Source: JBMNMS01 sp050953445 (GTDB taxonomy: Bacteria; Bacillota; Clostridia; Peptostreptococcales; Anaerovoracaceae). From it: a DNA stretch of 64,000 bases. The stretch is taken from the NCBI GenBank assembly GCA_050953445.1, contig JBMNMS010000002.1, forward strand, positions 186,001-250,000. Direction: 5' to 3'. The notes below the pieces were generated by a model. That model did no database searches. It was not told the DNA's origin and saw only the letters and a list, made by a program, of their open reading frames with translations. This document shows, one piece after another, positions 9,000 to 17,893 of the stretch. Positions within the stretch are counted from its first letter, which is position 1. Each line of letters opens with the position of its first letter. A program made the translations under genes and the position numbers.

Positions 9000-11057
9000 A
9001 TGGGAACCAGACTACTTGCAGGGCGTTATGAACTGTTTGAAAAGATAGGAGATGGCGGTATGGCCGTGGTTTACAAGGCCAAGGATCGCCTTTTAAATAG
9101 ATATGTAGCTATAAAAATTTTAAAGCCGGAGTTTACCAAGGATATAAAATTCATAGAAAACTTCAGGAGGGAATCTCAGGCGGCAGCTAGTCTTTCTCAT
9201 CCCAACATAGTCAATGTATACGATATAGGTAAAGAAGGGTATATAAACTATATCGTTATGGAGCTAATTGAAGGGGAAGTTCTGGCCGACGTAATAAAAA
9301 CAAGGGGTCCTATGGAGGTTGAAGAAGCCATAGGTATTGCTTTGCAAATTGGAGCTGCTTTAAGTCATGCCCATAAAAATCACATCATACACAGAGACGT
9401 CAAACCTCATAATGTTTTATTAACCTCCGATGGAACGGCGAAAATCACCGATTTTGGAATAGCAAAGGCGGTAGATGCCGCTACAATCGTCAGTAAAACC
9501 GGGACTGTTATGGGATCAGTTCATTATTTTTCGCCTGAGCAGGCCAGAGGTGGATATGTAGACGATAAATCCGATATTTACTCGCTGGGGATAGTCATGT
9601 ATGAAATGCTCACTGGTAAGGTTCCTTTTGATGCGGACAATCCTGTTACGGTGGCTGTTATGCATATGAATGACGAAATGATTCCACCGTCAAAAATTGT
9701 AAAGGGTATTCCTGCACTGATTGAGGAAGTTATCCTCAAAGCCACCCAAAAATATCAGGTCAATCGTTTTAAATCCGTTGACGAAATGCTGGAAGTCCTT
9801 AAAGGGATTAATTTGGATGCTATGGAAAACATGGAGAAAAGGGAGATTGTTGAAAATCGGGATCTGCAAGCAACCATAGTGATGGAGGCAATAAAGTCTA
9901 ACAGGGAGCCGAAACAAAATGCCGAAACTTTCGAAGATGTAGATGAAGGGGCTAGTTTTCTTGATGAGGTGCCGGAAGTGAGGGATGACTTTTTTTCGGC
10001 AGAAAAGTATGAACACGAAGCAGGTGGGGGGAAGGTTAAACCGGTTAAAATGGAAAAAAGAGCAAGGAAGGGAAAAAGAAACATCGATAAAGTTAAACTT
10101 TTAGCTATTGGGCTTGCCATTATTCTTGCTATTCCTGCCAGTCAACTTGTCCTTCACTTTGTGGATGGGGGGGTTGGAGGGAAAGAGGTTAAGGTTCCGG
10201 ATCTGCTGGGAATGAAAGTGGAAGAAGCGGAGACGCTTTTAGATGAACTTGGCCTTAAACTGGAGATTGATAAGGAGGTGTTCAGCCCTACCTATGATGA
10301 AGGGGAAATAGCTTCACAAAAGCCTTTGGATGGAATGGAAATAAAAAAGGGTCAAAGCGTGAAGGTAAATGTGAGCAAAGGCATGGAAGAAGGAATGGTA
10401 CCAGACGTTACCGGAAAAACCCTTGATACTGCCAAGCGGGAGATTGAGGATGCCGGGTTTAATGTGGGTATGGTTACAGAGGATTTCAGTACTAAGCCGG
10501 AGGGAATTATAATTAGGCAGACTCCTAACCCGGGGGATAAGGCAAGGGAAGGGGATAGAATCAATTTAGTTATAAGCAAGGGGGAGGAAATTAAAATGAC
10601 AACGGTGCCCTCCTTAAAGGGACTTGCTTTGGACAAGGCGAAAAATGAAATAGAAAATGCAAACCTTACTCTGGGGGGAACCATAAAATATGAATATAGC
10701 AATAGCGTGGAAGCAAATCTAGTTATTTCTCAAAACCCGGGAGCCGGTAGTACGGTTAATGAGAAGACGCCTGTAATGCTTACGGTGAGTAAAGGGCCTG
10801 AACCGGCGCCGGAGCCCAGAACCGTCAACATAAAGGTTACCTACGATGCGGCACCGGACGAGGTTTTTTATCTAACCGTTGTGGTTTCAGATAATTCAGG
10901 AGTGGGAACACCAATCAATTATGAACAAAGGTTAAAGAGCAACGGATCTGAGACCCTTTCCATCACAGGGGAAGGCAGGGGTTCGGTAAAGATACTATTT
11001 AACAACTCCTTAGTCAAGGAATACAGCATTGATTTTACAACAGGGGCGATTCATTGA
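9000..11057 (+). CDS. prkC: PASTA-domain Ser/Thr protein kinase (PrkC/Stk1 type)
   Basis: 685 residues. The cytoplasmic kinase domain (about 9-265) has the Gly loop GDGGMAVVY, VAIK lysine, HRDVKPHN catalytic loop and DFG. A single membrane segment follows at about 366-387. Three extracellular PASTA repeats start at about 396, 465 and 533, each opening with a VPxxxG-like turn, and a further C-terminal domain of about 85 residues has beta-rich character. PASTA kinases sense muropeptides or lipid II and control wall growth and, in spore formers, germination. ATG 9000 has TAGGAG eight bases upstream; GTG 8991 overlaps that site and is rejected. Confidence 0.96.
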   Translation: MGTRLLAGRYELFEKIGDGGMAVVYKAKDRLLNRYVAIKILKPEFTKDIKFIENFRRESQAAASLSHPNIVNVYDIGKEGYINYIVMELIEGEVLADVIKTRGPMEVEEAIGIALQIGAALSHAHKNHIIHRDVKPHNVLLTSDGTAKITDFGIAKAVDAATIVSKTGTVMGSVHYFSPEQARGGYVDDKSDIYSLGIVMYEMLTGKVPFDADNPVTVAVMHMNDEMIPPSKIVKGIPALIEEVILKATQKYQVNRFKSVDEMLEVLKGINLDAMENMEKREIVENRDLQATIVMEAIKSNREPKQNAETFEDVDEGASFLDEVPEVRDDFFSAEKYEHEAGGGKVKPVKMEKRARKGKRNIDKVKLLAIGLAIILAIPASQLVLHFVDGGVGGKEVKVPDLLGMKVEEAETLLDELGLKLEIDKEVFSPTYDEGEIASQKPLDGMEIKKGQSVKVNVSKGMEEGMVPDVTGKTLDTAKREIEDAGFNVGMVTEDFSTKPEGIIIRQTPNPGDKAREGDRINLVISKGEEIKMTTVPSLKGLALDKAKNEIENANLTLGGTIKYEYSNSVEANLVISQNPGAGSTVNEKTPVMLTVSKGPEPAPEPRTVNIKVTYDAAPDEVFYLTVVVSDNSGVGTPINYEQRLKSNGSETLSITGEGRGSVKILFNNSLVKEYSIDFTTGAIH

Positions 11058-11923
11058 TGGAAGGAACAATAGTTAAGGGTGTTGGTGGTTTCTATTATGT
11101 GAGAACCGGGGAGGCCACCTATGAGTGTAGAGCCCGAGGGATATTCAGAAAGGACGGCACCATCCCCCGGGTAGGGGACAGTGTCTTAATCAATGTGATC
11201 GATGATACGGAAGGTGTCATCGAGGAAATTTTGCCCCGAAAAAATGTGTTCATAAGGCCTCCCATTGCAAATGTTGATTGTCTGATTTTAGTCACTGCTG
11301 TTGCCAAACCCGATACCAATTTGGGAATAGTCGATAGGTTTTTGATTGCAGGGGAGAAGAATAATGGGGAGATTTTGATTTGCATTAATAAAATTGATCT
11401 AAATGAAAATGAGAAACTTGAGCGTTTAACGGAAATATACGGGGGGATGTATCCTATAGTAGGAGTGAGCGGTATTACCGGTGAGGGTATTGACAGATTA
11501 GCTGAAATGATAGCCGGGAAGAAAAGTGCCTTAGCAGGACCATCCGGAGTTGGGAAATCGACAATATTGAATCTTTTGCTTGGAAGAGACATTGCGGAAA
11601 CCGGTGGGGTGAGTAAAAAAACCGGGCGGGGTAAACATACCACAAGGCATGTGGAACTTTATGAACTTCCCCATGGAGGCTATGTTTTCGACACACCGGG
11701 ATTCACATCTCTGGATGTGGCGGAGTTGGAAGAGGGGGAGCTATCACAGCTATATCCGGAAATGGCAGATCTTTTAGGGCACTGTCGTTACGATGACTGC
11801 AGGCATTTGTCTGAGCCGGGATGTGCCGTCAGAGATGCCTTGGAAAAGGGCAGGATAAAGCCTTCCCGATATAGGTCTTATGAGGAACAGATAAGGGAAA
11901 TACAGGGTAGAAAAACATATTAG
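11057..11923 (+). CDS. rsgA: Ribosome small-subunit-dependent GTPase A
   Basis: 288 residues. A circularly permuted GTPase for late 30S maturation. An OB fold (1-70) precedes G motifs in permuted order: NKIDL first, then GPSGVGKST at about 161, then DTPGFTS. The C-terminal zinc knuckle is built from HCRYDDCRH and EPGC. The start ATG shares one base with the prkC stop (TGATG), implying coupled translation. Confidence 0.96.
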   Translation: MEGTIVKGVGGFYYVRTGEATYECRARGIFRKDGTIPRVGDSVLINVIDDTEGVIEEILPRKNVFIRPPIANVDCLILVTAVAKPDTNLGIVDRFLIAGEKNNGEILICINKIDLNENEKLERLTEIYGGMYPIVGVSGITGEGIDRLAEMIAGKKSALAGPSGVGKSTILNLLLGRDIAETGGVSKKTGRGKHTTRHVELYELPHGGYVFDTPGFTSLDVAELEEGELSQLYPEMADLLGHCRYDDCRHLSEPGCAVRDALEKGRIKPSRYRSYEEQIREIQGRKTY

Positions 11924-11932
11924 GAGGATGAA

Positions 11933-12586
11933 ATGAATAGACTTGCACCATCTATATTGTCGGCGGATTTTTCAAAATTAGCAGAGGAAGTAAGTATAGT
12001 AGAAAAGGCAGGGGCGCATATGATACATGTAGATGTGATGGATGGCCATTTCGTTCCTAACATTTCCTATGGTGCTACGGTAATGAAATCCCTTATAGGT
12101 AAAACCAGGCTTCCCTTTGATGTCCATTTGATGATAGAAAATCCTGAAAGATATATTGAGGATTTTGTCACCCGGCAGACTGAATACATAGTTGTGCATC
12201 AGGAAGCATGTATCCATCTCCATCGCACCTTAGAACTGATAAAATCCTTTGGAATAAAGGCAGGTGTTGCATTAAATCCTGCAACACCAATAAACACATT
12301 GGAATGTATCCTGGACCAATTGGATTTAGCGTTGATAATGTCAGTAAATCCGGGGTTTGGAGGTCAATCATTTATACCCTCTTCCCTGGACAAGGTAAGA
12401 AAGATGAAGGAGATGGCGGAGCTATATAATCCTCAGCTCACCATACAAGTAGATGGGGGGGTTAATCTTAACAATGTGGGAAGCTTATTGGAAGCAGGGG
12501 CTAATCTCATAGTGGCAGGGGCCTCAGTTTTCAGGGCGCCTGATATTGAAGCTAATGTTAAGGAATTTCTAGGTATTATGAAATAA
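11933..12586 (+). CDS. rpe: Ribulose-phosphate 3-epimerase
   Basis: 217 residues, the normal size for this TIM-barrel enzyme of the pentose phosphate pathway. N-terminal APSILSADF, HVDVMDGHFVPN (metal His and catalytic Asp), HLMIENP, MSVNPGFGGQ and QVDGG are all intact. AGGAGG precedes the ATG by five bases. It is the last gene of the priA-rpe operon and is followed 15 bases later by a strong terminator. Confidence 0.97.
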   Translation: MNRLAPSILSADFSKLAEEVSIVEKAGAHMIHVDVMDGHFVPNISYGATVMKSLIGKTRLPFDVHLMIENPERYIEDFVTRQTEYIVVHQEACIHLHRTLELIKSFGIKAGVALNPATPINTLECILDQLDLALIMSVNPGFGGQSFIPSSLDKVRKMKEMAELYNPQLTIQVDGGVNLNNVGSLLEAGANLIVAGASVFRAPDIEANVKEFLGIMK

Positions 12587-12601
12587 ACCCTTGGGTAGAG
12601 T

Positions 12602-12631
12602 AATAAAGTGCGAAAGCACTTTATTTTTTTA
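12602..12631 (+). terminator. Rho-independent terminator after rpe
   Basis: AATAAAGTGC, a GAAA tetraloop, then GCACTTTATT and a T run. The perfect 10-bp stem and tetraloop end the housekeeping operon and isolate it from the Tad-like locus. Confidence 0.95.
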
Positions 12632-12661
12632 AAGAATAATGTAAAAATTATGAAGAAATGG

Positions 12662-12690
12662 TTGACAAATACATTGTGCCTTAATATAAT
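12662..12690 (+). promoter_or_regulatory. Consensus sigma-A promoter of the Tad-like locus
   Basis: TTGACA at 12662-12667 and TATAAT at 12685-12690, with the ideal 17-base spacer. It lies between the rpe terminator and the first Tad-like gene. A full-consensus promoter suggests strong basal transcription unless a repressor acts here; I see no clear operator. Confidence 0.9.
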
Positions 12691-12737
12691 AAATTCATAA
12701 AATGTAAAATAAAGGAAGAGATAAGGGAGTGAATCAA

Positions 12738-13397
12738 TTGAGACAGTGGAGAACCCTCATAGGTATAGCATTGATTTTAATAGCATTTTTAGGGTTTGGG
12801 ATATGGGAAACAGCAGGGAGATCCCATTTCCTTATGGATGAAATCCTTGTTGCAAAGGAGGAGATACCCGAAGGTGTGGTTTTGACAAAAGAAATGGTAG
12901 ATATCATAAAAATTGATAGCAATAATAAAGCGGAAGGTGCTGTAGACAGGGGGGGTATGGAAAAGGTAATAGGTAAGACCACCAATAACAAGATATTCAA
13001 AAAGCAACAACTTATTTATCAATTTTTTACGGAAAAGGAATTTAACATAGATAAAGGGCTTTCTTTTTTCAAAATACCCCAGGAATGGATTGCCATGCGG
13101 AGCAGCTCCCTTAGAAGAGGGGATCGGGTTGAGCTATATCTTGAGAACTCTTTAAAATATCTTGGCCAATTTCAGGTGGCATTTGTTAAAGATAACAATG
13201 AAAACGAGGTGACAGATATGGATGGCGCGAAGAAAAAGGCGGCCATCGATAGGGAGAATAGCACGTCGATGATAAGCCATATTGAGATTATCTCCACTAT
13301 TGAGCAGTATAATGCCATTGCCACAGCCTGTATGCAAAATGGTGAAGGTGGCTTTGATAGGATCATAATAGTACAGAAGGGGGACAAATTAACTTGA
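12738..13397 (+). CDS. SAF-domain membrane protein (CpaB/RcpC-like)
   Basis: About 219 residues. One N-terminal membrane segment (about 8-25) is followed by a SAF-type domain with the pattern EILVAKEEIPEGVVLTKEM. CpaB/RcpC proteins carry this domain and work as inner-membrane assembly factors for Flp/Tad pili, and this gene is first in a Tad-like operon. The rest of the protein is not recognisable by eye. Start choice: TTG 12738 has GGGAG eight bases upstream; GTG 12729 is in frame with a weaker site. The end overlaps the next gene by four bases. Confidence 0.65.
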   Translation: MRQWRTLIGIALILIAFLGFGIWETAGRSHFLMDEILVAKEEIPEGVVLTKEMVDIIKIDSNNKAEGAVDRGGMEKVIGKTTNNKIFKKQQLIYQFFTEKEFNIDKGLSFFKIPQEWIAMRSSSLRRGDRVELYLENSLKYLGQFQVAFVKDNNENEVTDMDGAKKKAAIDRENSTSMISHIEIISTIEQYNAIATACMQNGEGGFDRIIIVQKGDKLT

Positions 13398-14170
13398 GCA
13401 GAGTCATTTCTATACACGGGGTTGATTCCAAGGTTGGAACTACCATGATAAGTCAGTCTTTAGCAGAATTAATTGCCAGGGAAATGAAGGAAATAAAAGT
13501 TTTGCTCATGGCTTTTAACGGAAAAGGGGGAACTGGTTATGTTTCAATGGCTGGAGAAACCATGGATAATCTCCGGGTCGCATTGGATAGTCAAGTCCAT
13601 TCGGTAAATGAATTGCTTAAAGGTTGCCGTGTAATGAATAACTTATACATTCTTAACAGCAGCTTCGGCATTGGAAAGGAACGGCGATACCATCCTGAAA
13701 CAGTAACACCGATATTAAATCGATTAAAGGATAGCATCGATCTCATAATAACAGATTGCGGGGGAGAGTTGGATGATGGACTGGCCGTCGGAGCCTTGAA
13801 AGGGGCCGATGAAACCTATTGCGTATTGACGCAGCAGGAGTTTGGTTTGGAAAGGTACGACAGATTAAAGGGCTGGTATGAGCGACTGGAAATTCATTTC
13901 AATAATTTTGTAGTGAATAAGTATAGGAGTGATGACCGCTACGGATTAAAGGATATTGCAAGGCGCATAGATGCGGAAGAGGATAAGGTCTTTAAAATAT
14001 CTGAAACAAACTATGATAGACTGGCTGAAATTGAAAGAAGAACATTTTTAAACTACAAAAATGGAAGGTATACGGAGGAAATAAAATGTATCGCCAATTG
14101 CATCCTGAAGGGAGCAGGTTATCTCCCCATAGAGGGCAAAAGGAAAGCCTTTTGGAGGACTTTCACTTAG
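13394..14170 (+). CDS. TadZ/CpaE-like MinD-family ATPase with altered Walker A
   Basis: 258 residues, SIMIBI/ParA-like. The N-terminal strand is followed by GVDSKVGTTM where a ParA Walker A would read KGGVGKTT: the phosphate-binding lysine is replaced by Thr, and the deviant lysine is moved. The Walker B/switch region LIITDCGGELDDG is clear. TadZ/CpaE proteins localise Tad machines at the pole and are known to have atypical P-loops. There is no receiver-like N-terminal domain. The start is TTG 13394 within the end of the previous gene. The last 85 bases overlap the following ATPase gene in another frame. Confidence 0.65.
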   Translation: MSRVISIHGVDSKVGTTMISQSLAELIAREMKEIKVLLMAFNGKGGTGYVSMAGETMDNLRVALDSQVHSVNELLKGCRVMNNLYILNSSFGIGKERRYHPETVTPILNRLKDSIDLIITDCGGELDDGLAVGALKGADETYCVLTQQEFGLERYDRLKGWYERLEIHFNNFVVNKYRSDDRYGLKDIARRIDAEEDKVFKISETNYDRLAEIERRTFLNYKNGRYTEEIKCIANCILKGAGYLPIEGKRKAFWRTFT

Positions 14171-15528
14171 AGTCCTATCTGTCAGAATTTGAAAGACGAG
14201 AAGGGGCTAATCCCATTGATTTTAGTACCCTTTGCAAACAGATACGGGATGAATTTATGGGGGAATGGGAGACTGAGGGGGATTACTCAAAGGTTTTGGA
14301 ATTACAAAAAAAAGCGATCATAGGGTATGAAAATGAGGTTGCCTACTTTAAACAAAAAATCAATTTACTGATTGAAAAATTTGGTGCAGGAAGGATTGAT
14401 TATCCCAATTGGTACGAGTGTTTGGCAGATGGGGTTTATCACGAAAATTGGGGGATGGCGGGAATTGCAGAATGGTTTGGGGCCGGGTATGATTCCAGCA
14501 GCTCTGCCAAGATAATAGGGGATAGGATCTATTTTATGCATGAGGGAAGCATGAAGTTGATGCCGCAACAAATCAGCAAGGAGAGAAGAGATCAGTTGAT
14601 TCGGGCTTTTCTGCTCCTCACTCCGGAGGAGAGGCTGGATAAAGATTTTCACGAGGTCTATCTGCTGGATGGTACCAGGATTACTGTGTTCAGGGGGGCT
14701 ATGACCAAAAAGGATCAGGATGTAATAATATTCAGACGCTATATCGTACCCAGATACAATTTTGAAGAGCAGGCTGCCCGTGGAACCATACCTAAGGAGG
14801 CTATTCCTCTTTTTGAAAGCATGGTGGAGCTTGGGTACAACACAGTATTCACCGGTGCCGTGAGAACGGCAAAGTCCACCTTTTTATCTACCTGGCAAAG
14901 CTATGAAAATCCTAACTTAGAAGGGGTTATAATTGAAACAGATCCGGAGATACCAATGGAAAGGCTTATGCCGAAGGCACCGATAGTGCAGGTATTAGCG
15001 GACGGGGAAAAACTATCCTCGATTTCGAAAAACCTTCTGAGAAGCGATGGCGACTATATAATAATGGCGGAAGCGAGGGACGGTGTTGCATTGGAGTTAG
15101 CTATGCGGATGGCTGCTAAAGGTACTCGTAGGATGAAAATGACCTTTCACACAGGGGAGCCTATGGATTTTCCTTATGATGCGGCATGGGAGATAATAAA
15201 GGTGACCGGTGGATCGTTGGAATTGATAGCTAAAAAGATGGCGGGATGTTTCGATTATATTTTCCACTTTATTCAGTTAAAAGACAAGAACCAGAAAAGA
15301 TTAAGGGGGATTTATGAAATGTCTTTGGATGGATTGTCAGGTGAAATTTGCATTGAAAGGATCTGTACCTATGACTATGCAGGTGATACCTGGCAGTGGA
15401 AATATGTAATGGGAAAGGATAAGGAGGAGCGGGGAATAGAGGAAAGCAGGACAGGCTTTCAAAGGTTTTCCGATGAATTAGAGAACCTGTCCAGAACCTA
15501 CCCCATGGGAGAAACGAAAGATGCTTAA
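14086..15528 (+). CDS. TadA/CpaF-like secretion ATPase with altered Walker A
   Basis: 480 residues. The domain order fits CpaF/TadA: a helical N-terminal region, an N2 domain leading to RRYIVP, then the ATPase core. The P-loop reads GAVRTAKST where the family has GGTGSGKTT, so the glycine before the catalytic lysine is Ala. YIIMAEARDG matches the Walker B/Asp-box region (usually GExRG/D), followed by MTFHTG. It would energise assembly from the cytoplasmic face. ATG 14086 has GGAGG seven bases upstream, inside the previous gene, which supports a real 85-base overlap. Confidence 0.75.
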   Translation: MYRQLHPEGSRLSPHRGQKESLLEDFHLESYLSEFERREGANPIDFSTLCKQIRDEFMGEWETEGDYSKVLELQKKAIIGYENEVAYFKQKINLLIEKFGAGRIDYPNWYECLADGVYHENWGMAGIAEWFGAGYDSSSSAKIIGDRIYFMHEGSMKLMPQQISKERRDQLIRAFLLLTPEERLDKDFHEVYLLDGTRITVFRGAMTKKDQDVIIFRRYIVPRYNFEEQAARGTIPKEAIPLFESMVELGYNTVFTGAVRTAKSTFLSTWQSYENPNLEGVIIETDPEIPMERLMPKAPIVQVLADGEKLSSISKNLLRSDGDYIIMAEARDGVALELAMRMAAKGTRRMKMTFHTGEPMDFPYDAAWEIIKVTGGSLELIAKKMAGCFDYIFHFIQLKDKNQKRLRGIYEMSLDGLSGEICIERICTYDYAGDTWQWKYVMGKDKEERGIEESRTGFQRFSDELENLSRTYPMGETKDA

Positions 15529-16453
15529 GGAAGAGCTTTATGTCATGTTATTTACTGTGATAATTCTGCTACCGGCGTTAGCAGGCTGGTACCTCATCTT
15601 TGGTAGGGAAGTATATTTTTTTGCAAAGGAGTTTTTTAAAGGGCAGGGAGGAAGAGGAGGGAACAATCCTGTAGATAAATGGGTTTCCAAATCCCTGGCA
15701 ACGATTACTGGTAAAAGCATAAATCCCCGAATGTTATATTTGATCAGCGGTTTTGTTTTCCTGGGGATGATGGTCGTATTCAATAAGAACTTATCCTTAT
15801 TGTCATCACTATCCTTAGCCATTGCAGGAGGTCTGCTGCCCTTTGCGATCCTATATCTTCGCTTGGAGACCATGAGAAGAAAAGGCAGCCATGAGGGAAT
15901 TCCACTAATGACGGAATTCCTTCGTCAATATCGTATAACAGGAGGCAACATTTATGAGACCCTTGAGGGGATTGTCAATTCTACAGGTAGGTTTAAGGTG
16001 AGCAGAAAGCTTATTTTTACCTTGCTTTTGCAGCTTAGGGGAAGCGGTGATCCTGCGAAAATACGTCAGAATACCGATGCCTTTTCCTATGGCACGGATA
16101 CCAATTGGGGGCGGATGCTGGCCCATAACATATATTTGTCCGCTACCGCGGGAATCGATATATCCATGGGTTTAGAGGATATTCTAATTCAACTGAGAGA
16201 TGCGGCTGCATTGGCTGAGGAAAGGAAAAGACTTAATAGTGAATCGGTTAAGATGACAGTATTCATGGTCCCTTTTACCTACCTGATTACAGGGGTTATG
16301 GCGGTACGTTATCTGGATACCCCTATGTGGGACTTTATGGATAATCAATTCAGGACAAGCCAGGGACTTTTGATGTTTATGATAATAGGCCTCCTCTTCC
16401 TTTTTAATCTTTTTGCGGTGACTTTTATTACTAATCAAAAATTTGATTTTTAG
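15521..16453 (+). CDS. TadB-like type II secretion F-domain membrane protein
   Basis: 310 residues. Two membrane segments near the N terminus, one around 72-105, a cytoplasmic helical domain, and paired C-terminal segments. This layout matches TadB platform proteins (T2SSF fold). It overlaps the ATPase gene by eight bases, as expected for stoichiometric partners. Sequence similarity to classical TadB is weak by eye, so the call rests on topology and context. Confidence 0.65.
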   Translation: MLKEELYVMLFTVIILLPALAGWYLIFGREVYFFAKEFFKGQGGRGGNNPVDKWVSKSLATITGKSINPRMLYLISGFVFLGMMVVFNKNLSLLSSLSLAIAGGLLPFAILYLRLETMRRKGSHEGIPLMTEFLRQYRITGGNIYETLEGIVNSTGRFKVSRKLIFTLLLQLRGSGDPAKIRQNTDAFSYGTDTNWGRMLAHNIYLSATAGIDISMGLEDILIQLRDAAALAEERKRLNSESVKMTVFMVPFTYLITGVMAVRYLDTPMWDFMDNQFRTSQGLLMFMIIGLLFLFNLFAVTFITNQKFDF

Positions 16454-16462
16454 GGGGTTTTT

Positions 16463-17107
16463 ATGCATATTGTCATCTTAGTATACTTCGCTCTAATTGT
16501 ACTGTTTGTTGCAGGAATTTATACAATTTTTTTTTACGGAAAGCCCTATCCATTTAGAATTGGAAAAGGATACTCTTTTGCTGGAGAAATTTTGCTAAAA
16601 GTATCTTCCGTGTTAGAAAATCTGTTCCATAGAAGTAAAAAGAACAAAATGGATATGGAAATCTATGAGGCTATTTCATTTTTAAGAAACATAACAATTT
16701 TGGGAAGGGGCAGTCATTATTCCGCAGATACTGTAATTGAACTTCTGGTAAAGCGCAACGGGATTCTGGCACCCTACTTTGGAAGGATGCTCCAAATGCT
16801 AAGACAGAATCAGCCAGGAGAGGCGGTGGCCTATTTTTCCGAAAAGGTGGATACTGATATAGGTAGAGATTTTGCAAGGCTCTTAATCCAATGGGATGCC
16901 ATAGAAGCCCACCACCTGATGGAGGTATTGCTGTCCCATCAGAAGAACATCCGGGAAATGAGAATTACCGCTCAAAAGCGGCGGGATGAAACCGCAAGTG
17001 ATTTAATTTACTTACCCGTAGTTGTAAATATAATGGTTATCTTTATTAATTTCATTTACGTCGGTTACTATGTAGACCAAAGAGAATTGTTAATGCTATT
17101 TTATTGA
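16463..17107 (+). CDS. TadC-like membrane protein
   Basis: 214 residues. One N-terminal membrane segment, a helical soluble domain from about 60 to 175, and a C-terminal hydrophobic segment. It stands where TadC stands in Tad operons, ten bases after the TadB-like gene, and shares the arrangement of a helical domain flanked by membrane segments. It is shorter than typical TadC (about 280-320 residues), so it may be a reduced form. Start ATG with AGGGGG upstream. Confidence 0.55.
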   Translation: MHIVILVYFALIVLFVAGIYTIFFYGKPYPFRIGKGYSFAGEILLKVSSVLENLFHRSKKNKMDMEIYEAISFLRNITILGRGSHYSADTVIELLVKRNGILAPYFGRMLQMLRQNQPGEAVAYFSEKVDTDIGRDFARLLIQWDAIEAHHLMEVLLSHQKNIREMRITAQKRRDETASDLIYLPVVVNIMVIFINFIYVGYYVDQRELLMLFY

Positions 17108-17131
17108 GTAAAAATGAAAGGAAGGTATGAG

Positions 17132-17272
17132 ATGAAACAGTTAATAGTCTTAATAGCAATGGTAATTTTAGGTGTGGCTATTGCAGGATTTATTGTGGAT
17201 TTTAAGGATAATGCAAAATCCATTGCGGAAGCAACCAATAGTAAGGTGGAGATGTCGATTTTTGGGGAATGA
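17132..17272 (+). CDS. Small membrane peptide of Tad-like locus, copy 1 (46 aa)
   Basis: 46 residues: MKQLIV, then a hydrophobic helix to about residue 22, then a short polar tail rich in Ala, Asn and Lys ending in IFGE. AAAGGAAGGT precedes the ATG. There is no Gly-x4-Glu prepilin cleavage site, so it does not look like a standard Flp pilin, although size and place in the operon are right for a pilin-like subunit. Its function is not known. Confidence 0.6.
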   Translation: MKQLIVLIAMVILGVAIAGFIVDFKDNAKSIAEATNSKVEMSIFGE

Positions 17273-17282
17273 GGTGATCGAA

Positions 17283-17429
17283 ATGAAGCAATTGATAGTT
17301 ATGCTTGCCATGGTATCCCTTGGACTTGTTTTAGCAGGATTGATAGCAGGAGACCAGGAAAATTCCATCGCCAATATAATGAAGGAATCGTGGCAGCATG
17401 AGATACAGTTTAGGTCGGGTACCCCATAG
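17283..17429 (+). CDS. Small membrane peptide of Tad-like locus, copy 2 (48 aa)
   Basis: 48 residues, the same plan as copy 1: MKQLIV, a hydrophobic segment to about residue 22, then a polar tail. GAGGTGAT sits at 17271-17278, directly after the copy 1 stop, so the two are translated from one message. The tails of the two copies diverge while the N-terminal helices are conserved, as in paired pilin-like subunits. Confidence 0.6.
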   Translation: MKQLIVMLAMVSLGLVLAGLIAGDQENSIANIMKESWQHEIQFRSGTP

Positions 17430-17440
17430 GATGGTGTCAG

Positions 17441-17863
17441 ATGAAACAATTGATAGTGTTAATCAGCGTCTTGCCTATATTGTTAATATTTTTGGCTCAG
17501 TACACCCTGGATCAAAAAAATAGCGCTATGGTAAGCCAATTCCAGGAGGAGGTTTACGCTGCCAAGGAACAGGCAAGGCAGGAAGGGTATTTTAGCGATG
17601 AAATAAGGCATAGTCTAAAAGAGCGACTCCATAGCAAGTTGGGTATAGATTATGAGGATATAGAGATAGAGGCTACCGATAGCCGGCAGTACAGGGTAAA
17701 TCATTTCGATTCGGTAACTGGACGGGGTATCATACACTATAAAATTTCTATACCCATTGAAAGACTTATGGCAGGGGGAAAGCTTATGGGCCTGGAGGCA
17801 AAGGAAAACAGGGGACGGTATACTATAGAGGGAACGGCAGCCAGTGAAAGACTGCCGGATTGA
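17441..17863 (+). CDS. MKQLIV protein, copy 3, with extracytoplasmic domain (140 aa)
   Basis: 140 residues. It starts with MKQLIV and a hydrophobic helix to about residue 20, then a polar helical stretch and a C-terminal domain of mixed beta character. This resembles a pseudopilin or TadE-like protein that is anchored by its N-terminal helix. It lies 11 bases after copy 2. I do not recognise the soluble domain. Confidence 0.7.
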   Translation: MKQLIVLISVLPILLIFLAQYTLDQKNSAMVSQFQEEVYAAKEQARQEGYFSDEIRHSLKERLHSKLGIDYEDIEIEATDSRQYRVNHFDSVTGRGIIHYKISIPIERLMAGGKLMGLEAKENRGRYTIEGTAASERLPD

Positions 17864-17893
17864 TAACGATGGAAATAAGGAGGGAGGCGGGTT

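Larger units (their letters stand above)
17132..17485 (+). repeat. Tandem repeat of the MKQLIV-coding segment
   Basis: Three successive genes (starts 17132, 17283, 17441) open with nearly the same bases, ATGAA(A/G)CA(A/G)TTRATAGT, and encode MKQLIV followed by a hydrophobic segment. The first two are alike over about 23 residues; the third keeps only the first eight or so plus the hydrophobic character. This points to local duplication and divergence. Confidence 0.7.
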
